NCBI GenBank assembly: GCA_044869805.1
Contig: JBIOXV010000210.1
Location: 1-64,000, forward strand
Length of the DNA stretch: 64,000 nucleotides
DNA from: CAWDVR01 sp044869805
Lineage (GTDB): Bacteria; Acidobacteriota; Thermoanaerobaculia; Multivoradales; SZUA-115
Reading direction: 5' to 3'
Below, in pieces: positions 58,241 to 64,000 of the stretch. The position numbers were made by a program, and so were the translations under genes. Position 1 is the first letter of the stretch, and every line of letters starts with the position of its first letter. The notes beneath the pieces are model-generated. The model searched no databases. It worked only from the letters and a program-made list of their open reading frames with translations, and was not told the DNA's origin.

Positions 58241-59035
58241 ACACGGCTGCGCGTCGGGATCGTCAACTTCCTCAACAGCAAGCCACTGGCGTGGGGCTTC
58301 CTCAAGGGCCGCCATGCCGACCTCTTCCAGGCCAGCTACCGCCCGCCGGCCGAGGTCGCTGACATGCTGGCCGCCGGCACCCTGGACGTGGGTCTGATCC
58401 CGGCGATCGAGGTGCAGCGCATCCCGGGCCTCAAGGTGGCGCCCGACCTCTGCGTGGCGGCGGAGCGCGAAGTGCGCAGCGTGCTGCTGGTCCTGCGGCG
58501 CCCCTTGCTCGAGGTGCGGCGGGTGGCGCTCGACATCAACAGCCGCACCTCGGCGGCGCTGGTCAAGATCCTGCTCGCCGATCGCTACGGCCTTGCCCCC
58601 GAGTACGTGCCGGCCAAGCCGGACCTCGAGGCCATGCTCGCCGACGCCGACGCCGCCCTGGTGATCGGCGACCCCGCGCTCGCCGTGGACCGCGGTCGCT
58701 ACCGGATCTTCGACCTGGCGGCCGAGTGGCGGGCCGAGACCGGACATCCGGCCGTGTTCGCGGTGTGGGCGGTGCGCCCGCACGTCGACCTCCCGAACCT
58801 CACCCACTTCCTGAAGAGCAGCCTGCTCTACGGGCTGTCGTCGATGGCCGAGTTGGTCGCCGAGTCGGCGGCCGAGCTCTCGCTGCCGGCAGCCGAGGTC
58901 GAGGCCTACTTGACGCAGAACCTGCACTACTTCCTGCGCCACGAGGAGCTCGCCTCGCTCAAGGAGTACTACCGCCGCGCTCACCTCCACGGCCTGATCG
59001 AGGAGCCGCGGGAGCTCGAGCTGTGGGCGGCGTGA
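58238..59035 (+). CDS. mqnA: chorismate dehydratase MqnA (futalosine menaquinone pathway)
   Basis: 265 aa from GTG 58238. It has the periplasmic-binding-like fold of MqnA: RVGIVNFLNSKPLAWGFLKG, MLAAGTLDVGLIPAIEVQRI, VALDINSRTSAALVKILLAD, ALVIGDPALAVDRG. It converts chorismate to 3-(1-carboxyvinyloxy)benzoate, the first step of the futalosine route. Other mqn genes are not in the window. Menaquinone would be the electron acceptor for the SDH encoded at 16252-19677. Confidence 0.9.
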   Translation: MTRLRVGIVNFLNSKPLAWGFLKGRHADLFQASYRPPAEVADMLAAGTLDVGLIPAIEVQRIPGLKVAPDLCVAAEREVRSVLLVLRRPLLEVRRVALDINSRTSAALVKILLADRYGLAPEYVPAKPDLEAMLADADAALVIGDPALAVDRGRYRIFDLAAEWRAETGHPAVFAVWAVRPHVDLPNLTHFLKSSLLYGLSSMAELVAESAAELSLPAAEVEAYLTQNLHYFLRHEELASLKEYYRRAHLHGLIEEPRELELWAA

Positions 59036-59084
59036 GGCGCACCTACCCATGTTTCTCTTTCGCTGAGCGGGCGGCGCGAGGCAA

Positions 59085-59144
59085 CCGTAGGGGCGGCCCT
59101 CGTGGCCGCCCTGGTGGGGCAGGCACAAGGCCTGCCCCTACGGG
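59085..59144. repeat. intergenic inverted repeat with GTAGGGGC/GCCCCTAC ends
   Basis: The outer arms CCGTAGGGGC and GCCCCTACGG enclose CGGCCCTCGTGGCCGCC and GGGCAGGCACAAGGCCTGCC, each itself a hairpin. This GTAGGGGCGG...GCCCCTAC class is a common non-coding repeat in diverse high-GC bacteria. One copy in the window. Confidence 0.65.
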
Positions 59145-59172
59145 GTTCCGGTGGCACGAGAGGGCATGAGGC

Positions 59173-60495
59173 ATGGCGGCGCCTGAGCCCACGCTCTCTG
59201 GCTGGGGGCGACTCCCCGTCCCCGGCCGCGAGATCCGCTCCGAGGATTTGGAGAGGATCGCGCGACGCCTTCCCCTCACCCGCGGCCTGGGTCGCTCCTA
59301 CGGCGACTCCTCGCTGCCCCCGCCGGGCGCCTCCGAGGTGGCCGGCTCGACACTCGCCGACCGCGTGCTGTCCTTCGACGCGGCGAGCGGGGTGCTCTCC
59401 GCCGAGGCCGGGCTCTCGCTCAGGGAGGTGATCCGCCTCTTCCTGCCGCGAGGGTTCTGGCCCCCCTCCTCGCCAGGCACCCAGTACGTGACGCTGGGCG
59501 GCATGGTGGCGGCCGACGTGCACGGCAAGAGCCATCACCGCGACGGCACCTTCGGCAACCACGTGCGGTCGCTCCGGCTGCTGCTGGCCGACGGGCAGGT
59601 CGTCACCAGCTCGCGCACCGAGCATCCCGACCTCTTCCGGGCGACGCTGGGCGGCATGGGCCTGACCGGGCACATCCTGGCGGTCGAGGTCGCGTTGCAG
59701 GCCGTGCCCTCGCCGTGGCTCCGGTGCGAGAGCGAGCGCATCGAGGGCATCGACCGCTTCATCGCCGAGCTGCGGCGGTCGGCGGCGGACTGGCCTTACA
59801 CCGTGGGCTGGATCGATTGCCTGGCGCGCGGGAAGGGTATGGGGCGCGGCATCCTGACCCGCGGCCGCTGGGCCGAGCCCGGAGAAGCGCCGATGCGCCT
59901 CCCCAGGCCGAAGCGGCGGCGCAGCGTGCCGTTCGTCGCCCCGGGCTGGCTGCTGTCGCGCGCCACCGTGCGCCTGTTCAACGAGCTCTACTACCGCTGC
60001 CACGTCGCGCGCCTGCGACGCCGTATCGTCGATCCCGAGACCTTCTTCTACCCGCTCGACGCCGTGCTGCACTGGAACCGGGTGTACGGGCCGCGCGGCT
60101 TCACCCAGCACCAGTGCGTGCTGCCCGAGGGCGAGCGACCGGGGGCGGTGCGGCGGTTCCTGGACGAGCTCACCCGCCGCGGCGGCGCTTCCTTCCTCTG
60201 CGTGATCAAGGACTGTGGAGCGGAGGGTGAGGGGCTGCTGTCCTTCCCGCGGCCGGGGATCTCGATCGCCGTCGACCTGCCGGTGCGCCAGGGGCTCCAG
60301 GAGCTGATCGACGCGCTCAACGAGCGGGTCATCGCCGAGGGCGGCCGCGTCTACCTGGCCAAGGACGCCTTCACCCGCGCCGCGCACTTCCACGCCATGG
60401 AAGGGGAGCGCCTGGCGAGGTTCCTGGCGGTCAAGAAGAAGTGGGACCCCGAGGACCGGCTCGCCAGCGCTCAGTGGGTGCGATTGTGCGGGTAA
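59173..60495 (+). CDS. FAD-binding oxidoreductase, DprE1-like
   Basis: 440 aa. The vanillyl-alcohol-oxidase-type FAD domain has RGLGRSYGDSSLPPPG, QYVTLGGMVAADVHGKSHHR and DGTFGNHVRSLRLLLADG; the last two match the DprE1 signature closely. The C-terminal part (RRGGASFLCVIKDCG, LSFPRPGISIAVDLPV, KKKWDPEDRLAS) also fits DprE1-like oxidases, which oxidise a polyprenyl-phosphoryl ribose in cell-wall precursor synthesis. A DprE2-type reductase is not adjacent. A mutilated second copy of the C-terminus lies at 61924-62073. Confidence 0.85.
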   Translation: MAAPEPTLSGWGRLPVPGREIRSEDLERIARRLPLTRGLGRSYGDSSLPPPGASEVAGSTLADRVLSFDAASGVLSAEAGLSLREVIRLFLPRGFWPPSSPGTQYVTLGGMVAADVHGKSHHRDGTFGNHVRSLRLLLADGQVVTSSRTEHPDLFRATLGGMGLTGHILAVEVALQAVPSPWLRCESERIEGIDRFIAELRRSAADWPYTVGWIDCLARGKGMGRGILTRGRWAEPGEAPMRLPRPKRRRSVPFVAPGWLLSRATVRLFNELYYRCHVARLRRRIVDPETFFYPLDAVLHWNRVYGPRGFTQHQCVLPEGERPGAVRRFLDELTRRGGASFLCVIKDCGAEGEGLLSFPRPGISIAVDLPVRQGLQELIDALNERVIAEGGRVYLAKDAFTRAAHFHAMEGERLARFLAVKKKWDPEDRLASAQWVRLCG

Positions 60496-60547
60496 GGCGA
60501 ACCGAAGTTGGAGACTCTCCGGCTCGCCAGCGCTGAGAACGAAGAGG

Positions 60548-61759
60548 CTAGTCGCGAGCCGTTGTGGTCAGGTTCACCAGCTCGCCGGGGCTTGCCTTGC
60601 GAACCTGCTTGCCCTGGAGCACTCTGGTGGTCGCCAGGTTGGCCTCCGGCGTTCGCTTGGTCTGCACCTTGCCCCGAAGGGGGCTGTCCGGGGGCAAGGG
60701 CTGCTGTCGCACCAGGACGTCGATGTTGCGGTTGGTCGACTGGCCGCGATAGTGCCCCGGAATCACAAAGCGGCGGTCGGCCTCGTTGGGGAAGAGCTCG
60801 CGCACGCCCCGTAGCAGCGCCGGATCGTTGAGATCGGTGGGCAGCACGTAGGCCTGGACGCCCTCGTATCGCCAGCCGTCCCTTCCGCCTCCAAGCTCGC
60901 CGTACCAAGTGGTGTACAAGTGGCCGTCCTGGTCGCTCTGATAGCGATGGAGCGGGACCGTGCCGGGAGCTTGAGAGGGAAAGACGAAGCCCTGAGTAGA
61001 TTCCAACCCCTCCGCGCCCAGCTCATTGTAGTTGGTGGTGTAGAAGTGATACCTGCTCTCGTCCAGGAGGTAGCGGTACAGCGGCACCATGCCGGGCCCC
61101 TGAGAGCTCGAGATGTGGCAGGCGACGCCTTCCTTGACCCACTCTCCGCCGCCTTCACGGAGCTCATCGTAGTTGGTGGTGTAGAAGTGGTCGCCGAGGT
61201 TGGTCTGCAGGTAGCGGTGGAGCGGGACGATGTCCTTGGGAGTCACGGCGAAGACACCGTCGTTGAGCCCGACATGGAGGGTGAAGGGCAGGTCGGTGAC
61301 GGTCTGGACCTGGATCAGGGTCTGCATGGTGATCAGCGATCGCGGCGGCACCTTCAACGGTTGCTCGAAGCTGAGGGTGAAAGTCTCCTCTTTGGTCTCG
61401 GTGGCGGTCTCATCGCGAGCATACTCAAGGTTGAGGCTGGCATTAGTCGTGACGATGCCGATGCTGAACTCGAAGCTGACTGCGGTCCCGATCTTCACGT
61501 GATTGGTAACGGCAAACGAGTGCGTCATCGTGAGACCCTTGTCGACCTTCAAGGTCACCTGCTGCTCGAGGTCGGTGCCGTTGGTGTACTTGACCTGGTC
61601 CACCAGCATCGGCGCCAGGGTCGGGTTGATGGTGTCCACCATCACCTGCGTCGAATAGCCGGCTCCCTCGTACTCGCGTTCCTGGATGCGCCAGGGGCTG
61701 CCCTGGGCGCTGAGGCGTTGGTTGAAGCCCCCTATCATGTCGCGCGTGATCTTGCCCAT
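60548..61759 (-). CDS. aerolysin/ETX-MTX2-like pore-forming protein with three DUF5648-like repeats
   Basis: 403 aa from ATG 61759 with GGAGGACAGGA upstream. Residues ~50-165 show the alternating Thr/Ser/Val strands of the aerolysin-type pore module (QVKYTNGTDLEQQVTLKVDK, HSFAVTNHVKIGTAVSFEFS, ETFTLSFEQPLKVPPRSL). Residues ~177-308 contain three repeats built on PLHRYLQTNLGDHFYTTNYD, PLYRYLLDESRYHFYTTNYN and PLHRYQSDQDGHLYTTWYGE, the DUF5648 pattern found in secreted enzymes. The C-terminal ~95 residues are unassigned. No signal peptide is visible, so release may need lysis or another route. The repeats probably bind a surface ligand (inference). Assignment is by pattern, not by a search. Confidence 0.72.
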   Translation of the reverse strand: MGKITRDMIGGFNQRLSAQGSPWRIQEREYEGAGYSTQVMVDTINPTLAPMLVDQVKYTNGTDLEQQVTLKVDKGLTMTHSFAVTNHVKIGTAVSFEFSIGIVTTNASLNLEYARDETATETKEETFTLSFEQPLKVPPRSLITMQTLIQVQTVTDLPFTLHVGLNDGVFAVTPKDIVPLHRYLQTNLGDHFYTTNYDELREGGGEWVKEGVACHISSSQGPGMVPLYRYLLDESRYHFYTTNYNELGAEGLESTQGFVFPSQAPGTVPLHRYQSDQDGHLYTTWYGELGGGRDGWRYEGVQAYVLPTDLNDPALLRGVRELFPNEADRRFVIPGHYRGQSTNRNIDVLVRQQPLPPDSPLRGKVQTKRTPEANLATTRVLQGKQVRKASPGELVNLTTTARD

Positions 61760-61923
61760 TGTCCTGTCCTCCGCCGGAAGGGGCCAGCGCCCCATGCGCA
61801 GGCCCATGATCCGACGATTCCTAAGAAGAGGCTGCTGCCAGAGGCCTCGCTGTCTCACCCGAGGTCGTACCTCGAAGAGGTGGCCGGATCGCTGCCAGTT
61901 GTGAGTTTCTTCGGGCCGCCCAG
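61760..61923. other. upstream region of the pore-former gene
   Basis: No gene is supported here. Together with the pseudogene remnant to its right it makes a gap of about 300 bases between the pore-former and the next minus-strand gene. A ribosome site for the pore-former (GGAGGACAGGA, minus strand) lies at the left edge. I see no near-consensus promoter. Confidence 0.45.
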
Positions 61924-62073
61924 CTGGGTGCGGCCTTCTCGCACCGCCGCGGCGGCGCCTCGTTCCTTAGCGTGATCAAGGACTGCGGCGCCGAAGTGCG
62001 AGCGCCTGGAGCGCTTCGAGGAAGTGAGGCGGCGCTGGGACCCCCAGCGCCGCCTGGCGAGCGAGCGCTACTG
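61924..62073 (+). pseudogene. remnant of a second DprE1-like oxidase gene (C-terminal part)
   Basis: In one frame the sequence reads AFSHRRGGASFLSVIKDCGA, matching RRGGASFLCVIKDCGA of the DprE1-like protein at 59173. After a deletion of about 60 codons and a frame change at about 62000, it reads ERLERFEEVRRRWDPQRRLA, matching ERLARFLAVKKKWDPEDRLA near that protein's C-terminus. No start or full domain remains. Its 3' end overlaps the stop of the minus-strand gene at 62068. Confidence 0.8.
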
Positions 62074-62580
62074 CTTCTGCTGCTTGCCGGCCGGGTTGCG
62101 GCGCTCCCGGGCGGCCTCTGCGGCGGCCTCTGCGGAGAGGGGCGCACGAGGAGGGCAGTCCCGCGAGACGCGGGCGAAATTGGAACGCAGCCAGACCAGG
62201 AAGCCGAGCCCGTCGGTCCATTCCCGCCAGGTCCCCGTCATCAGGTCGCTGTTGACGAAGTCCAGCTCGAAGGTGTCGTTGCCGTCGGCGTCGATGAAGT
62301 TGCCGACCAGGGCCACGTGGTTGCCGTTGCCCGCGGCGTTCGCTCCCTTCTGGAACCAGCGACCGAACCAGTTTGGAAAGGTCGTGCCGTGCCAGGTGCC
62401 GTCCGGCCGGATGCAGATGTCCTGCGTGGCCTGGAAGTTCAAGTTCGGCGAGGTGTCGTCGAACGCCGTCACCCGCCACAGCCCGACCGCCGTGTTGCCC
62501 TGCGCCGACGCGCTCGTCGCGCTCCCGGGCGCGAGCAGGGCCGCCACGGCGATCGAGGCAAGGGTCTTCGTCATGTTCAT
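62068..62580 (-). CDS. secreted hypothetical protein, 170 aa
   Basis: A signal peptide (MNMTKTLASIAVAALLAPGS, cleavage near ASA-QG) is followed by a compact beta-rich region: AVGLWRVTAFDDTSPNLNFQ, ICIRPDGTWHGTTFPNWFGR, VALVGNFIDADGNDTFELDF, LMTGTWREWTDG. The pattern resembles lipocalin-like secreted domains that report as unknown. AAAGGAGAG precedes ATG 62580. The basic C-terminal tail may have been altered by the adjoining remnant. Confidence 0.7.
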   Translation of the reverse strand: MNMTKTLASIAVAALLAPGSATSASAQGNTAVGLWRVTAFDDTSPNLNFQATQDICIRPDGTWHGTTFPNWFGRWFQKGANAAGNGNHVALVGNFIDADGNDTFELDFVNSDLMTGTWREWTDGLGFLVWLRSNFARVSRDCPPRAPLSAEAAAEAARERRNPAGKQQKQ

Positions 62581-62734
62581 GTCGTCTCTCCTTTCAGCGT
62601 GGTTTTCCGTCGAGATTTCCAGAGAGCCCTTTGCTGCCTGGATCTCGCTGGATACCTGCCGTCAGGAGCTCCTCTGTCTCAGTCCCGAGCGAGAGAACTG
62701 GGCTCCCGTTCAGGTAGCGCTAGATCAGCACGCT

Positions 62735-63598
62735 TCAGCCGGGAGGAAGCACGCGGAAGGTGAAGCGGCCCGCGGCGATGGAGGCTCCGTCTGGCACCAC
62801 GCCTTCGACGGCCAGGAAGTAGTCGCCCGCCGCCAGCAGCGAGGAGGGAAGCGTCAAGGTCAGGGTCTCGAGCTCGTTGAGCTGCAGGCCGGCGCCGCGC
62901 CAGAGCTCGCGGCCCTCGGAGTCGCGCAGCACGGCGCGGTAGGGGGAGTGGTGGGGCGGGTCGATCTCGAGGACGAGGACGATCCATCCGGGGGTCCTGG
63001 GCAGACGGAGGCGGAAGGACGGCTCGCCGGGAGACGGGCCGCTGCGCTCGGTGTCGAGGAACAGGATCGGTACATTGCCCTGCGGTGCGCGCGCCGCGGC
63101 CAGCTCTCCGGCCGCCCGGGCACCGGCCTCCCGCTCCTGCGCGAGGTCGCGCCGGCTCGCTTCCAGCTCCTCGCGCAGCCGTTGGGCCTCGGCGAGCGCC
63201 TGGCTCGATCCGGCGGCCGCGCGCTCGCGCTCTACCTCCAGGGCGGAGCGCGTGGCCGCCAGGTCGCGCTCGCTCTGCCCGATCTCGCGCAGCGCCAAGC
63301 CCCCGGGAAGCAGGATCGCCACCAGCAACGCCATCCCCAACACGGCGGCCTGGCGCGAGCGGCCGAGACGGGCGAGCCAGGCCACGAAGGCGAGCTGCCG
63401 GGCGGCGGCGAGCCGCGCCACTTCCTCGCCGGCGGCGCGCTTGAAGCCCCGCTCTATGGCCTCGGCGAGCGCGAGCCGGTCCAGGCACTGGGGGCAGGAG
63501 AGGTAGTGCTGCTCGAAGAGCTCCCGCTCCGAGTCCGCAAGCCTGCCCATCAGGTAGCGCTCGATGACCTGGTGCTCCTCGATCGCGGCGTGTTCCAT
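62735..63598 (-). CDS. zinc-finger (ZAS/zf-HC2) transmembrane anti-sigma factor
   Basis: 287 aa. The N-terminal ZAS motif HYLSCPQC (HxxxCxxC) is preceded by EHQVIERYLMGRLADSEREL. A single membrane helix (AAVLGMALLVAILLPGGLAL) lies near residues 84-104. A periplasmic coiled coil (~108-165) and a beta-rich C-terminal domain (FRLRLPRTPGWIVLVLEIDP) follow. It should hold the ECF sigma factor encoded 19 nt upstream at the membrane until signalled. Confidence 0.88.
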   Translation of the reverse strand: MEHAAIEEHQVIERYLMGRLADSERELFEQHYLSCPQCLDRLALAEAIERGFKRAAGEEVARLAAARQLAFVAWLARLGRSRQAAVLGMALLVAILLPGGLALREIGQSERDLAATRSALEVERERAAAGSSQALAEAQRLREELEASRRDLAQEREAGARAAGELAAARAPQGNVPILFLDTERSGPSPGEPSFRLRLPRTPGWIVLVLEIDPPHHSPYRAVLRDSEGRELWRGAGLQLNELETLTLTLPSSLLAAGDYFLAVEGVVPDGASIAAGRFTFRVLPPG

Positions 63599-63617
63599 GG
63601 CGTCCCTTTCCTTCTTC

Positions 63618-64000
63618 TCAGGAGGTCCCGAGCGCCTGCTTGATGGTGGAGCGCTCGAAGAGCTCTTTGAAGCGCTGCCGGGCGCGGAACAGGACGCGGT
63701 TGAAATGGAGGCTGTCGAGGGCGAGGTCGGCGCAGATGCTGTCCTTCTCCTCCTCCGCGACGTAGAAGCGCAGCAGGAGCTGCCGGTCGCGGTCGGTCGG
63801 CAGCTCGCCGATCAGCCGCCGCACGATCGCCGCTTCCTCCTCGTGCAAGACGGAGGAGAGCTGGCTCGGCGCGGAGTGGGCGGCTCGCTCGAGGAGCTCG
63901 GGGTCCGCGTCGGTGCGGCGGCGGGCCTGCTTGCGCTGGCCGGCGAGCATCAGGTTGCGCGCGATGCCACGCAGGAAGCCGGCGAGGCCGGCCGGCTCCT
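63618..64000 (-). CDS. ECF-type RNA polymerase sigma factor (5' partial)
   Basis: The frame remains open to the window edge, so the N-terminus is missing. The visible part has the end of region 2 (AGFLRGIARNLMLAGQRKQA) and a region 4 helix-turn-helix (LPTDRDRQLLLRFYVAEEEK, then DLALDSLHFNRVLFRARQRF). The anti-sigma gene follows immediately on the same strand. It probably responds to an envelope signal and may drive nearby secreted-protein genes (inference). Confidence 0.88.
   Translation of the reverse strand, partial: EPAGLAGFLRGIARNLMLAGQRKQARRRTDADPELLERAAHSAPSQLSSVLHEEEAAIVRRLIGELPTDRDRQLLLRFYVAEEEKDSICADLALDSLHFNRVLFRARQRFKELFERSTIKQALGTS

Overview
A high-GC bacterial chromosome segment. 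The gene content fits an Acidobacteriota member, possibly Thermoanaerobaculia-like. This is inferred from an ADOP-type MacB/FtsX permease, a DUF1800/DUF1501 pair, the order L21-L27-Obg-NadD-RsfS followed by a sigma-54 activator, a single-subunit cytochrome b558-type succinate dehydrogenase, futalosine-pathway MqnA, and many Sec/Tat-exported proteins. No rRNA or marker phylogeny is available, so the placement is tentative.

Layout. 1-4271: a sigma-54 enhancer-binding protein (5' end outside the window), three dyad sites, a -24/-12 promoter, a 53-aa membrane peptide and an RsbW/RsbV/RsbU-type partner-switching set. 4272-7015: a palindromic repeat, a PmbA/TldE-like protein and an exported glycosylasparaginase. 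7144-12402: a 5.26-kb integrative element (tyrosine integrase, AlpA-like excisionase, orphan MobC, DUF4145 protein, small unknowns) that has split a second copy of the palindromic repeat. 12606-14822: two exported isoaspartyl methyltransferase paralogues and a small secreted protein. 14886-19677: pcnB and sdhCAB. 19634-26218 (minus): a compact five-gene run of PadR, ADOP permease, two proteins sharing a YHS-like domain, and a PQQ-type propeller. 26407-33527: PQQ sugar dehydrogenase, cupredoxin, acyl-CoA-reductase-like SDR, S9 peptidase, exported SixA phosphatase. 33717-37381 (minus): a ketosynthase pair in which one partner has lost its catalytic residues, an exported coiled-coil protein and a zinc ribbon. 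37664-41286: rplU-rpmA-obg-nadD-rsfS and an unusual sigma-54 activator. 41323-45618 (minus): a CoA-ester catabolism operon. 45848-49982: a hypothetical protein with ThiS, then DUF1800/DUF1501. 50068-50280: tRNA-Lys and tRNA-Leu. 50323-59035: tig-clpP-clpX-lon-engB-rho-mqnA. 59173-62580: a DprE1-like oxidase, an aerolysin-like pore-former with three DUF5648-like repeats, the wreck of a second DprE1-like gene, and a secreted protein. 62735-64000: zinc-finger anti-sigma factor and ECF sigma factor (5' end outside).

How the parts work together. Most of the window is core housekeeping: protein quality control, ribosome assembly, respiration and lipid/CoA metabolism. Three regions look accessory or regulatory: the sigma-54-driven partner-switching module at the left end, the integrative element, and the pore-former locus at the right end. 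Several genes (pcnB, sixA, mqnA) have a -10 box 8-9 nt before a GTG start and no Shine-Dalgarno sequence, which suggests leaderless transcripts.
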